Shown here one piece after another: positions 1 to 12,690 of a DNA stretch of 64,000 nucleotides. Under the pieces are notes generated by a model that was given only the letters and a program-made list of their open reading frames with translations, was not told where the DNA came from and did no database searches. Made by a program: the position numbers and the translations under genes. The DNA is from Cordilura impudica. Its lineage: Eukaryota > Arthropoda > Insecta > Diptera > Scathophagidae. The stretch is from contig OY821519.1 of NCBI GenBank assembly GCA_963682025.1, positions 105,570,099 through 105,634,098 of the forward strand, given 5' to 3'. How positions within the stretch are numbered: position 1 is the stretch's first letter; each line of letters starts with the position of its first letter.

Positions 1-632
<632 letters not shown>

Positions 633-633
<1 letters not shown>

Positions 634-1556
634 ATTATTTTTTAGGTTGGAACTAATATAAAATTTACTAAGTCCATAAAATTATTTACTATTTTCATGC
701 AAGATATTCTATGTAATATATTCTTGTACAAACGAAAATTTACAAAATAAATATGCATTTATGAAATATTCTATAAGCTAAATTTGATTGAAAAATTCTT
801 ACAATGCCTACAATTTTTGCAAGAAAAAGCTAATACTTTAACAATTAGAAAGCTTAAAGAAATGTTGTTTTGTTTAAGATCTTACAAATTTAAATGAAAC
901 ATTCTAATTTGCTAAACAAAAATGTTCTTTGTTACAAATAGTTTATTTTTCTAAGCATTAACACAAAGGAGGAGAAAACTAACATTAGTTTAGAAATTAA
1001 CATAGAAAGTTTTAATAGAAGCTCCGTTCAGCCAGTCATTCCTTCATAGAATGAAGTACAGTGGTTCAAAAAAAGGTTTAGGTGGTCAAAAGCCAAAGTT
1101 AACAAGAGATAATATTTGAAAATTAAGTTGAATGCTAAAATCTTTAACGACACATTAATCTTAGTTTACAAAATAGAGTTATTAAAATAAAAACTAAATA
1201 ATTTTAGGTGAGTTCAATTTCAGGCTTGAAATATCACGGTTTCTAAGGACTCTAGAGTCCAAGGAATATCCCAATGACAATAATTTACTACCGCCACTCG
1301 CATTTAGTACGTTGATATACTTGAAACTTGGTTTCTATATACCTATTTAAACAAAGCGAAATTTTGTGTTGTCCATCTAATATTTTAAAGTGATTAGTAT
1401 GATTTCGAGGTAAGTATCAATATCTCTTAAAACATTTTTGTCACTATTTTTCATTATTTAATTTTAGTTTGCCCGATTTTGGGCAATGCTTGTTATTGTA
1501 TTAGTTAGGCATTTAACTTTTTTATCAGAACTGCTTAAAAAAACGAAGTTTTGTAC
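633..1556. other. AT-rich stretch with no recognised feature
   Basis: No ORF, repeat or RNA gene could be recognised here on either strand. Confidence 0.6.
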
Positions 1557-1990
1557 ACGTTTTTCTTCATATAACTAAATATCTATATAACTAATAATCG
1601 TCCTAATGTTCCCTTTCAATGGAGCTAGGTTAGTATCCCGCCTACTTCAAAACAAGTTTTCTTCAGAAAATGTTGCTTCAATATTGAAAAATTTTAAAAA
1701 GAAGTAGCACGTTATTCGAAAGATCTATTTTTTTTATCATTCAATTTGGAAATAGAAATAAATACTGTTTGTGTAAAAAAGTTGAAGAAAAGTGCTAAAG
1801 ATGTGGAAAAATTGTATCACGTGGAAAAAAATTTACCTAACAATTCAATATGTGTAAAAATGTGGATACTCCATTATTCAGAATATGTAAAAAACCCAAA
1901 GAAAGTTTGTTACTGGCCTTGAAAAGGAGTCGGAACTTTAGGACGATTAATAGTTATATAAATATCTATTTATATGAAGAAAATTATTTT
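1557..1990. repeat. Imperfect inverted repeat, possible MITE
   Basis: Two arms of about 60 bp face each other. The left arm (about 1561-1612) reads TTTTCTTCATATAACTAAAT and goes on to AATCGTCCTAA; the right arm (about 1926-1985) is its imperfect reverse complement. They enclose about 310 bp without coding potential. The shape fits a small non-autonomous DNA element, but I found no clear target-site duplication. Confidence 0.45.
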
Positions 1991-2209
1991 AAAAAATCTG
2001 ACCTTTTTTAAAAATTGCGTTTGGTTCGGAAAATTTTTGTACCGAAATCACCTAAAAAAGGTGATATTGATTACTTGTACAATATTTACACATTGCGTTT
2101 ATTTATCAACAGCCAAAAGTTAGCAAGACGAGATGAGTGAACTTAGAATAATGGGAGGTTTCTGATTCCAAACTCAATATATGATTTGCTCCGCTACGTT
2201 TGAAACCTT

Positions 2210-2410
2210 TATATCCCATTACCAATATAAAGGGAATGGGTATAATGAGTTTGTGCTGATGTTTCCAACTACCAAAAATACTTGACCTAGACCCACCTTT
2301 TATAATACCTGTCAACTCAGAATCACTGTTTTGGTCGAAGCGATGTTCGTCCGTCCATCTGTCTATTAGCTTGTCTATCTACGTGTCCATGTAGACCTTC
2401 TAATAAAACT
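2210..2410 (-). repeat. Family A dispersed repeat, degenerate 3' half
   Basis: The segment matches, with many differences, the reverse complement of the 3' half of family A: a TATACCC-like end, GGGTATAATGA, TTTGTGCTG, then CTAGACCCA and a GTCCGTCC block. It is an old truncated copy. The ORF read across it has no protein meaning. Confidence 0.65.
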
Positions 2411-2699
2411 AAAGTCACACATAAAAGGTGTTTTTTCTGCTAAGATAGAATTTACGAAAGCGTTGGCTTTTAAATAAACTACCATACTGCGCTCAATTTG
2501 CAGTATTTATAACCAGCATAGTCTGGCAAATTATCACGAATAGATTCAGTATTGAACAACGGTGCCAAATTATCAACATTTACTTTGAAATTAATTTATC
2601 GATTCGCGCAACTTGTTGACGAAGTTTTATTTAAACGATATTAAAAATCTAGTTCTTGATGGGAAGATGTTTATGTATGATGATTGTGTATTTTTTACC

Positions 2700-3632
2700 C
2701 GTATAAAGATCTGGTTTTTAAAACGTTTGCAGAACGAGATGTTGCTCTAGTTTCATAGTTTGCGATGATAAACAAACATATACTAAATTCTAATAAAACA
2801 AAACTCATAAGATTTAGATCTCTTCCTAGTCGTAATAATACAATCACCACATATATATTGATGTTAAAGAGGTAGAGAAAGTACAAGCGCTTAAATATCT
2901 CGGAGTATTTAAACCTACAATTTATGCCGACATCGCCAGATATAACATTTTCAGGCCAAGATATTTCCGGTTCTGGGATTTTTATTTAAATTAAAGCACA
3001 AACTTTATGAAAAAATTAAACATGTTATTTTTTAATCATGGGTTCAAAGCAATTTGAATTATTGGATTTTGATATTTTGATTTAATAAAAATTGTGATTT
3101 AAAAGCCCTACACGTTTTGCAGAATAAATCATTAAAAATTATATTTAATCCTCCCTGACTATATCCAACTATTTCTCTATATAGAGATGTCGCCAAAAAC
3201 GTTTTACCTTTACATGAAATGTACAAAATGCAATCATTAATATATTTTTCTAAAGTGCTATATAGCATCGGTCACTATATTCCTTCTCTTTCAGTTAATG
3301 AACAAGCTTTCAATACCAGAAACAATTCAAAGCTTAGAGTTTTAAGATCTTGTTTAGAAACTACGAAACAGCGAGTAGAATATATCGGTAGTTTGGAAGT
3401 TAGTACTTTACGCAAAGACAAAAAGAATGTTTAACTCTTTCTCTATTTAATTCTCTATGTAATCTCGTGAATTAGTACAATTATAATTTTTCCTTTTTTG
3501 TATGACAAATAATTTTTATTTAAATAACTGTAATTTTATTGAAATAAGTTTATTTGCCAACTGGCCTCAACAAAGCCCAAGTGGCGCTGAGGCTCAATTA
3601 TGTATGAAATGATTTAATGAAATAAAGTTAAA
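2700..3632 (+). pseudogene. LINE 3' relic (end of reverse transcriptase)
   Basis: The plus strand, read across several frames, gives the end of a non-LTR retrotransposon reverse transcriptase and its C-terminal thumb region. A segment near 2765-2850 reads INKHILNSNKTKLIRF, typical of the stretch after the YADD motif. It is followed by VQALKYLGVF (about 2885-2915), then LQNKSLKIIFN and LYRDVAKNVLPLHEMYKMQ (about 3115-3235), running to a stop at 3434. In-frame stops and frameshifts are present, so this is dead. The 3' tail near 3560-3600 carries a GGCCTCAACAAAGCCCAAG motif that may belong to the element's UTR. A jockey/CR1-like group is likely; the clade is not certain. A family A head begins immediately downstream. 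Confidence 0.72.
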
Positions 3633-3730
3633 ACAAGTAAGAAAACTATAGTTGGTCTAGACCGACTATACGATACCCTATACCATGCGTTTAGAGACCC
3701 TATCTCTTACGCCCAACTAATTGAATATAA
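3633..3730 (+). repeat. Family A repeat, head fragment
   Basis: The first ~98 bp of family A: ACAAGTAAG, the GTCGGT-type palindrome, CGATACCCTATACCATG, then CTATCTCTTACGCCCAACTAATTG. It stops where a full copy starts at 3733, so two heads lie in tandem. Confidence 0.9.
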
Positions 3731-3732
3731 AA

Positions 3733-4499
3733 ACAAGTAAGAAAATTATAGTCGGTCTAGACCGACTATACGATACCCTATACCATGTCCTATCTCTTAG
3801 GCCCAACTAACTGGACATAGAAAATAAGCAAAAACCAAATTTGAGTCTGATTTTTATTAATTTTTTTGGCTGCAGATATGAAAAAATTCATATCGGATGC
3901 TATATCTATATGGGGACTAGGTCCGAAAATGGACCGATCCTGATCATGTTTGGTAAAGTCTCTTGTATTTTGCAAAAATATATACAAACAAAATTTGAGA
4001 AGAATCAATGCAATATTTTTGTTTTTTAATAGATTTAAGTGAAGATCGGGAAGCAGCTCTATATGGGGCCAAAGGTACAATTTTTGGACTACTCATTAAT
4101 GGACGTAATGAACGCATACAAAACCCAATTTGAGTAAGATCTATATGACAATTTGGATCTTATGGCAATTTATGTCGATTTCATAGGGGTAATTTGTGTG
4201 GGGGCTAGGTCTGAACATGGACCGATTCTCACCAATTTCAATAGCGTTCATCCCATGGCCGATAAAAGCTTATATTCCAAATTTCGTCAAAATATATTCA
4301 TATTTGCGACCTGCAGTTTGATTACAAGCTTTACATGGACACACAGACGGACGGACGGACGGACATTCTTAAATCAACTCAGAAAGTGATTCTGATTCGA
4401 TCGGTATAATTAAAGATGGGTCTAGGTCAGATATTTTTGGTTGTTACAAACAGCAGCACAAAGTCATTATACCCAAACCACATAGTGGTATAGGGTATA
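3733..4499 (+). repeat. Family A repeat, full-length copy (HINE/DINE-1-like)
   Basis: A complete ~767-bp unit. In order: ACAAGTAAG start; a 24-nt perfect palindrome with half-site TATAGTCGGTCT; ATACCCTATACCA; a conserved body; GACACACAGACGGACGG block; CAAACAGCAGCACAAAGTC; a TATACCC-AAACCACATAGTGGT hairpin; and a TGGTATAGGGTATA end that is the inverse of the head motif. In known Helentron-derived HINE/DINE-1 elements the same parts occur: subterminal inverted repeats, GTCY microsatellite and a terminal stem-loop. 'Plus' here means reading from ACAAGTAAG to GGGTATA; the HINE sense would be the reverse. Flanks are A on both sides, which is TT on the other strand and fits the Helentron target. 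Confidence 0.9.
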
Positions 4500-5209
4500 A
4501 ATAAGCATAAACCAAATTTGAGTGGCATTTTTATTAATTTTTTTGGCTGCAGAAAAGGAAAAGTTCATATCGGATGCTATGTCTTTATGGGGACTAGGTC
4601 CAAAAGTGGACCGATCCTGACCATGGTTAGTAAAGTCTCTTGTATTTTGCGAAAATATATACAAACAAAATTTGAGATGAATCAGTGCAATATTTTTGTT
4701 TTTTGATAGATTTAAGTGAAGATCAGGAAGCAGCTCTATATGGGGCATATGACCAAGAGTTGTCCCATAGGCACATTTTTTGGACTATTCATTAATGGAT
4801 GTAATAAACATATACAAACCCAATTTGACTAAGATCTGCACGACAATTTGGACCTTATGGCAATATATGTGGATTTTAAGGGGTAATTTGTATGGGGGCC
4901 AGGTCTGAACATGGACCGATTCTCACCAATTTCAATAGCGTTCATTCTATGGCCGACGAAGTTTTATATACCAAATTTCATCAAAATACATTCATATTTG
5001 CGACCTGAAGTTTGATTACAAGGTTTACATGGACACACAGACGGACGGACGGACGGACGGACGGACGGACGGACATTGTTAAATCGATTCAAAAAGTGAT
5101 TCTGATTCGATCGATACAATTAAAGATGGGTCTAGGTCAAATATTTTTGGTTGTTACAAACAGCAGCACAAAGTCATTATACCCAAACCACATAGTGTTA
5201 TAGGGTATA
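4500..5209 (+). repeat. Family A repeat, copy lacking its head, in tandem
   Basis: This copy follows the previous one directly. Its first bases, ATAAGCATAAACC, correspond to about position 95 of the unit, so the palindromic head is missing. The GACG block is longer here (around 5038-5073). The unit ends with CATAGTGTTATAGGGTATA. Confidence 0.9.
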
Positions 5210-5356
5210 AAATTTGACGTCCAAATTGCACGCCGTCAAGAATAACCGTGGTGTACATATTCCCGTAGTCATTTTCAAGTGTTAATGTCATGTGCCGGTC
5301 TTTCGAATATAAATATTTGTTTGATTAAAACTTTGTTTTCTGTTTTACACCTTTTA

Positions 5357-5632
5357 TATATATATTTTGATGAAATTTGGTGTCGTCCAAATGACTTTTC
5401 TATTGAAAGTGGTGAAATTTGGTTCAAAAATAGCACCATAAAAATAATCCTTAAATGACCGCAACATCCAGATAATCATATAGATATCAGTCAGATTGGA
5501 TTATGTATGTTTATTACATTCATAAATATGTAGTCCAAAGTTAATATGCAAGACCATTTTCATTCGTAGCACCCGTTAAATCTGCTTCCCGATATCCACT
5601 TAAGTTTATCAAAAAACAAAGACACTCAATTT
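5357..5632 (-). repeat. Family A repeat, very diverged minus-strand piece
   Basis: Matches to the reverse complement of the body include GATGAAATTTGGT near 5368 and CTGCTTCCCGATATCCACTTA near 5582, followed by ATCAAAAAACAAA. The ends are lost. It meets a plus-strand piece at about 5633, giving an inverted pair. Confidence 0.6.
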
Positions 5633-6125
5633 TTGAAAAACGTATACAAACCAAATTTGAGAAAAATTGATTTTTGGATTTTGCTTAAAGAGTTTAGGAT
5701 TTTATCCTTTTCTCTTTAGTTAAATAGTAACAATAATTTATAAGAAGTTTTGATTTAAATAATGTTAAGGAGAAAATTTGTGTTTTTGATAGATTTAAGT
5801 GAAGATCGGGAAGCAACTTTTTATTGGGGCTATTACTAAGAATAGTCCAACAGGGCTTATTTTGGACTGCTGCTTAATAGGTGTAATAAGTACACACAAC
5901 ACAAAATTTTCTGTTATCTATTTGATAATTGGGTTCTTTTGGCAATTAAAGTCGATCTCATATGGGTCCCACGTTTGGGGATTAGGTATGGCATTTGTCC
6001 AATGATGGATAAAAGCTTATGTACATAATTTCATTGTAACATAATAATATTTGCGACCCGTAGGGTGATTATGATGTTTACATGGGCACACAGACGGACG
6101 GACGGACAAACAGAAAGACTAAGTA
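5633..6125 (+). repeat. Family A repeat, diverged plus-strand copy with an insertion
   Basis: Body motifs recur: TATACAAACCAAATTTGAGA near 5644, then about 90 bp of unrelated sequence, then GATAGATTTAAGTGAAGATCG at 5787. The copy ends at the GACGGACGGACGG block near 6090-6110. The 3' hairpin end is absent. Confidence 0.65.
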
Positions 6126-7749
6126 GCGCAGGAAAAGGGGCTAAAATTCATACCCAGCAAATACATATATGTGCCAAATACATATCTGTGCACGTTCCCT
6201 AAATGTTTATAAACTTTTTTACATAAAATTTGTAAAAAAAAATTTTAAACTGTTTTAAAATTCGACAGTTTTTAGCAGAAAAAAATCTAAGTTTACAGAA
6301 GAATCAAAATCAATATACTATATGTTAAAATTTTGGATGCCTAAATCTTTTAGATGAACCACTGTGCGACAGCAACTCAACTAACTAGATGTAACGAAAT
6401 AGGATACGTTTGGCATATAAATTATCTGCGAAATATGTATTTATAAATAAATGTACGTTAATTCAAATGTCAGTTTGTCAAAAAATGAATATACGAAAGA
6501 AACAAAGTTAGACAAATGGTTTTAAATATTAGAGGGCTGTACCAACGAGTATTGTTTGTGAACATCATTGTTGAGAAATGGTAAACGGGTGTGTTTTCTT
6601 GCCTATTTGCCATAAGTAGTATGATAGGTGGGCCTAAAATGAAGAGAATGAGCTAACAAAAAAAAAAAAAACTAAAAGAAACAAAGGAAAATCTTCTATA
6701 CAACAAAAGTCTAAACGAAGTTAGAGTGAAAACTACAAGATTTTCTAATATATATCTACAAAATTCCACATACATTTCTGAGTGTGTATGTGTGCATATT
6801 TCGTAAATTCTTATACAAATATAACTAAGCATACACACACGCCGCTATAACAACAGTACAAGCTAATAATCATTAATCTTTTAAAGAACGCCCTGAGACG
6901 TCCTTGGAAATCAGTGTTGTATAACATTATACTTGCAAGAGTGTATGTATGTCTATTTAAATAACTGCGTAAGGCTTTAATAATATATCCAAACCAAACG
7001 TGAACAAGTCTATTGTATGTTGTTATATTGTGTAGTTATATCTCCTTACAAACATATACATACCACAGTACGTAAATTCCAGCCAAAGATATGCGTGTAT
7101 ATGATGGTATGTAATATAAATTTATAGCATTTGATATAAAAGCAGATATGTCAAACCATTCTATTGTTAAACTCACAAATATTCAAACATTAGCTTCTGT
7201 ATCGAATTAACTAAATAAAGTCATTCACTAATATTGCAACTAAGAAAATCGCAATTATTTGCAATCTGAGATACAAATTGAAATTGACTTGTAAAAGTAT
7301 TTAGAAGAAGAAAAAATAAATTCCCATTTCTGTTTAGTAAAAAAAATCTTACAATATGAGCTTATTCGAACGAGAAGTAGAAATGAAAACTCAGTGAGCC
7401 AGTAAATAAATTCCATAAAATATATTTCAAATATAGACATTACTGGTATTAATGTTTAACTTTTTGATTTTTGGGACAGGCTAAGATGGATATAATGATT
7501 CTTCTTATTTTAAAATAGAAAATACGAATAAAATTCAGTACACTTTAAGCAATTGAATAATAGAAAACCATCTTCAATAGGAAGGTTGTACATATTCAGT
7601 GTATTTAGGATATTGGCTTTTGTGGTTTTAAGGACCTTTTTGTTATTTACTACAGAGAAGCTAATATAAATGCATCACCGTAGCAAACATTAATCCTGAA
7701 AAGCACTTTAATTTTGAAAATTCAAGTTTTTTTGTGTGTTTCTATAAGA
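6126..7749. other. AT-rich stretch with no recognised feature
   Basis: No coding region or repeat unit was recognised. There are simple A-runs (for example 6657-6670) and TATG/TGTG-rich patches. The short open frames have no protein character that I recognise. Confidence 0.55.
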
Positions 7750-8060
7750 ACAGTTTTGGCCGGTCTAGACGGACCATAAAATATCCTAAACGTTTATTTT
7801 CATAGAAGAAGATTGTGATTTAGTTTTTGCTTGCTAATATACTCAATCTCTCAAATGGTACTAACGCAAAACATTTTGATGAGGACTTTTGTGTGTATCA
7901 AAATCCTATGCAATTAAAGTTTGAGTAAAATGTGTTGTATTCGTAAGTCTGTAAATAGATTTAAATGAAAATCGGAAAGCTCCTTTAAATCAGGGTGGAC
8001 TATGACTAACGATGCTCCTATGTTGATTATTATCGGCAAAAAGATCAATCTTTCAAAAAC
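7750..8060 (+). repeat. Family A repeat, very diverged copy
   Basis: A decayed head (GCCGGTCTAGACGGACC near 7758) is followed by body-like ATAGATTTAAATGAAAATCGG and AAGCTCCTTTAAATCAGGG near 7950-7995. The rest is lost. Confidence 0.55.
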
Positions 8061-9231
8061 AGGTTTTAATCTAACAACCGACATCAGTTCAGATAACATT
8101 GAAATATAATTCAAAACCTTAACACTGTAACCACACTGGACTACTTTAATACTGTTAGGACTGTTTGAAATTCAAACAACTCCTTTCCTCCTTCCCACCA
8201 GAAACTAGAATTTAAAGGAATTTGTGAGGTTAGAAAACAACTTTAGTTTCTGCTAAATATTCTACTGCTCTCGCTGAGCATAGCTTACTGAATAATAATT
8301 GTTGTATGAGGTGTTTGGATAATTTAAAATCAAACCTTGCTAATATGCCAAAGTCTCTCTTTGACTTTGTGCGTGCTAATCTCAAATCCCCATCGTTCCC
8401 GCCTATACAATAATAACACGGTGCTACACTGAAAAATAACTTGTGAAATGACCTAGTGTAGGTGGTAGGTCTAGCTTCGTGTAGTACATAACCGTTTGTA
8501 AAATTTTCAATATACCCTCAAATTTCCGAGATATCGGGAAAAGTGTATTTTTTGGGACTGGCGCACTTAAACATTTGTAGCTCAGTCATTTTTTAACCGA
8601 TTTCAAATTTTTAAACGGTATTAATAAGAAACGTGGTCTTTCCAAATATATATACTTTCACTACCCTATTAAGATAAATATGTAGAGGTTTTTTGAATAA
8701 TATCTAAATTTTTCAGGTTTTTTAAACTTTTTCAACTTCTACGAGAGTTTTTTTTTCGAATCTTCTTTTAAAAGAACAATAATCTTAAAGTCAGTGTCCT
8801 TCTGAGTGAAACAAGCTTTCACTTGCTTAAGGCGGTTGCAAATTGATAAAGTTATAGTACTTTTTGTAAACAAGAGAGATTTTATTTAATTTTTGTTAAA
8901 GAGTCGCCGTTATAACCCAGTTAAAATTGGTTTTTGTTTTATTACTTATGTTTCAATTAACAAATTAATTACACTTTACTTGTTTTTTGCTTACTCAAGT
9001 TCGGCGTATGCCAAAGCCAACTTAAGGAACATAAGCCAATTACAATTCTAGCTTTAGGACTTATTATAAGACTGTACTAAAAAAAAAATCATGTGAGTCC
9101 GATCGCAGGGGAGATGTGTAAACATCAAGTAATTAAAAATTTTTTATAGCACTTTCTTAAATCAAACAGAAAGCGTATCAATTATAGCAATCAACTGCAG
9201 GGGCTTTGTTAATATAAAAATATTTATTATT
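8061..9231. other. No recognised gene; possible old transposon end
   Basis: Nothing coding was recognised. The part from about 8515 to 8960 looks less random: AGATATCGGGAAAA, then TAGCTCAGTCATTTTTTAACC. That resembles the style of long TIR sequence in other elements of this window, but I found no inverted partner. Confidence 0.35.
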
Positions 9232-9845
9232 ATTTATTATTGTAACCGGTTCATTTTTAATTTTTCGTTTTTTTTATTCATTTTTTATATTTAATTTTTT
9301 ATTTTTCATTTTTTATTTTTCATTTTTCATTTCTTATTTTTCATTATTCATTTTTAATTTTAGTTTTTCATTTTTAATTTCTTATTTTTCATGCTTCATT
9401 TTTATTTCTCATTTTTTATTTTTAATTTTTTAGTTTTAATTTTTTAGTTTTAATTTTTTATTATTCATTTTTTATTTTCATTTTTCCTTTTTATTTTTTT
9501 TTTTTTTTTAATTTTTCATTTTTTATTTTTAATTTTTCATTTTTTATTTTTCATTTTTATTCTTAATTTTTTATTTTTCATTTTAAATTTTTTTTTTCAT
9601 TTTTCGTTTTTCGATTTTCATTTTTAATTTTTTATTTTTCATTTTTAATTTTTCATTTTTTATTTTTCATTTTTCATTTTTTATTTTTCATTTTTTATTT
9701 TTCGTTTTTTATTTTTCATTTTTTATTTCTTTTTTTTAATTTTTTATTTTTCATTTTTTTTTTTTTAATTTTTCATTTTTAATTTTTAATTTTTAATGTT
9801 TTATTTTTTATTTTTAATTTTTTATTTTTCATTTTTTATTTTTCT
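9232..9845. repeat. T-rich degenerate minisatellite
   Basis: About 600 bp consist almost entirely of variants of the 6-13 bp words TTTTTCA, TTTTTTA and TTTTTAA in loose tandem order. Extreme strand asymmetry (T far above A) is visible on the plus strand. There is no coding content. Confidence 0.9.
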
Positions 9846-10094
9846 AAACGCATTTAGACTTTTTATTTTCCAAAATCCGGTAATTAATTAGTTATGATTT
9901 TCACCGCAATACAACTTTTTTTGCGGCGTCTCGGGAGATTCGCTGTCACGGACTTATTTATTATAATTTTTAAATAAAACTATTTCTAGGGATACTTCAA
10001 TTATTGTGCTATAACGTAATAATCCGAGATTATTCATATCTTCAAATCAAAATTATGAAAATGCGCCTTTTTTCGCCTTTAAAACCTTACCCCA

Positions 10095-10395
10095 CTTAAG
10101 TGAAGATCGGAAATATGCTTTATATGGGGACTACTACGCAAAATGGTCCTACAGGATTTATTTGTATAATAGATACAGATACATTACATCTATGCGCTTA
10201 TGAGAGTCGATATACATATGTTAATCTAGATGTTACCAACATTTTATATACTTTTATTCACACAGTTTGATAGACAGACAGACAGTTAGACGGACAGACA
10301 GACGGACAATGATAACTCGACCCAGAAAAGGATTATAAATCTCTATAAGGAGACTCTGCTGATGTCTATAACTACCAAAAATATATAAACTAGAC
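10095..10395 (+). repeat. Family A repeat, diverged plus-strand copy
   Basis: Motifs retained are CTTAAGTGAAGATCGGAAATA, TTTATATGGGGACTACTACG, the block of GACAGACAGACAG/GACGG near 10270-10308, and TCGACCCAGAAAAGGATT. The head and the hairpin end are not recognisable. Confidence 0.65.
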
Positions 10396-10399
10396 TCAT

Positions 10400-10640
10400 A
10401 TTTTTTTTTACACTGATCGACGCAGAATCACTTTATGAGTTGATATAGTACTGGGCGTATGTCAGTTCGTTTGCACAAATATAAATATACTTTAATTAAC
10501 TTTAGTATATAAGCTTTTTTTGGTCAGAGCATAATCGCTATTGAGAGATCCATAGCCCCGATACGACTGTCCTTAGTTATAATCTCCATTTAAAGCTGCT
10601 TCTCAAAAAACAAAAATAAAAAATATTATTGGTGAAATAA
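10400..10640 (-). repeat. Family A repeat, diverged minus-strand copy
   Basis: The reverse complement of the unit is visible as CAGAATCACTTTATGAGTTGA, TATATAAGCTTTTTTTGGTC, AATCGCTATTGAGAG and CTGCTTCTCAAAAAACAAAA. It is arranged tail to tail with the preceding plus copy. Confidence 0.6.
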
Positions 10641-11679
10641 AATTGCCTTAGCTAAATATGATCCTAATCGTACATTGGGTTTGGATTGAGTAAAATATGA
10701 AATACTGAAATATGTTCTAAAAATTTTTTTATTCCAATTTTTTATTAAACTTTGTGTATGAGAACGCTAACAAAAAAAAAAAAATAATAAAAAATTACTG
10801 CCGGCAGTTATGAAAATAATTTAAAAAGTATCTCTGGAGCGAATGAAAAATGACACGTGTAGCTAAAATAATTTGGCGTTGACAAAATATTTTGCACTCC
10901 CCTTAAATATGTTATTTGTTGATTATGAGAAGACTTGCAATTCATTCTACAAAGATAGCTGCAGGGCTGAAATGCATAACTTCGGTGTTCCAGATTAAAT
11001 TATTATGATGAGCTATCCGCACCACATGTTAGTAAGGTTCAGTTTATCGCCACTTCTCTTCCTATTGACTTAGGATGCTGCTGTCAACCGTTCAACAAAT
11101 ATACCGATTATCGGAATCATGATTATACCGATAATAAATGTAAGCTTTTCCACCATCTTGCCAATTTAAAGCCCAGAATATAGTTGGTGGTGGAGCTATT
11201 CTAGATATAAAAACATATAAAGAAAAGAAAACGGTGTTTTCCACTTTTATCAAAAATGTGGAGATCAAATGAATAGAGTAAGGAGACCCAATAAAATATG
11301 TTTTTTGCAGGTATATTGCCTGTTTTATTATATGTTTGTGAAACATGGCCGGTGACAGAACAAATTAAAATAAAATCTGCAAGTATTCACAAATAGATGT
11401 TTTGGCATAATGCTACGCATATTTTTGCCCAATATTATTACTAATGCTTAACTTGCCATCATGGTAAATATCAAAGACATGGTAAGTAAGAAAAGGAAAA
11501 TACGTATGGTTCGACTTTATGTGTTTAAGTGTCTAAACTTTAAACTAACAAGATACCAGAGGACGTGGTACACTGGTCATCATTAGGCGATATTAATAAA
11601 GTGCCTATATATTCAGCTTAAAATATAAATAAATAATTAATTAATTACAATTAAGATACAATGTTAAATCAATTCTTAC
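10641..11679. other. AT-rich stretch with no recognised feature
   Basis: An 84-codon minus frame (11092-11346) has no recognisable domain and is probably chance. No repeat or RNA gene was found. Confidence 0.5.
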
Positions 11680-12276
11680 ATATGGGGATTTCATGTCAAG
11701 TGCACCAACTTTTGAAACCGATGTCTTCCGATCGGGATGAAATTTGCACCAAGGTTAGTCCTATTGGATAGTAGTTTAGACACAATTTTTCAAAAAGATC
11801 GGTCCAGATCTCTCTGAGTTAGAGGGGATCAAAATTGGACATTTTGACCAAACAGGTGTTTTTCTCAACCATGTAACTTATTACCTATTGTTCCTAGAAA
11901 ATTTTCTCCCAAAGAGTTTAGATAGCTATATCTTCAGTATTTCGAAGAAAAATACTTAAAAAAAAAATTTTTTTGTAGACTTTTTTTTTTGCTAAATTAA
12001 AGCATTTTTTGCCTTTTTTTTAAAAGGGATTTTTTTTTTTATATTTTTTCATAAGAAAGCTTAGGATTTTTCCTTTAAGAACTTTTTGGTCGCTTAGTGG
12101 GATGGGAGTGGGATATCTATCAAAAAAAAATGTTTTGTAGCTCAAGACAACGGTTTTTCAATTTTTCACAAATGCACTATTTTGAATTTTTTCCTATTTG
12201 TGTCTAAAACCTTACAAATAAAACTTATACTGCGAAACTAGACAAACTAAACTTTCCGAAGGTATATAACATACCT
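11680..12276 (+). repeat. Left terminal inverted repeat of long-TIR copy 1
   Basis: This arm matches the reverse complement of 13910-14505 along its whole length, with scattered substitutions and small A/T-run length differences. Clear shared stretches include CAAGTGCACCAACTTTTGAA, CTTAGTGGGATGGGAGTGGG and the inner AACTTTCCGAAGGTAT. Confidence 0.93.
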
Positions 12277-12690
12277 AACTAAAATTTTATACCCTCGATA
12301 CTGTAATACTCAGAATATGTTAACCTCAGGAAAAATCGCTTTTTTTTCTATAGAAATGTTGAAAAATCATTATTTTTTATTTATTTTTAATAATAATTAA
12401 ATTAATGTATAATAATAATAATATTAAAAAGATAAATAATTTATTAAAATTTAATCTTAATTGCATTAGATCCATTTATATCATAACTATTTTTATACTT
12501 AATTTATTGTAGCTTATGAATATTTAAGTCTTGTAAATTTTTAAATACCCAGTCTTTCATCCAGCTTTTTTATCGCCTTTATTTACTGCGTTTTTTTATC
12601 AATCCCTTCTTGGCGTTACTAGGTTCAGCTGTTGATTTCGCTGCTGGTTTATTTGTTGTCTTTGGAAAGAAATCGCATTGAATAGAGGCA
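12276..12690. other. AT-rich 3' region of the transposase relic
   Basis: Between the left TIR and the readable transposase. On the minus strand the frame continues past the last conserved block into a Lys/Ala/Ser-rich tail (near 12590-12665) with stops, then into A/T runs without content. Confidence 0.5.

Noticed and set aside
3841..4029. A ~62-codon frame repeated in many places (MSGIFINFFGCRYEKVHIG-type; also 4518, 15872, 20164, 51818, 56434)
   Set aside because: It recurs only because family A recurs. The opposite strand of the same segment gives an equally conserved frame, indels break it in several copies, and there is no domain. It is a shadow of a non-coding repeat.
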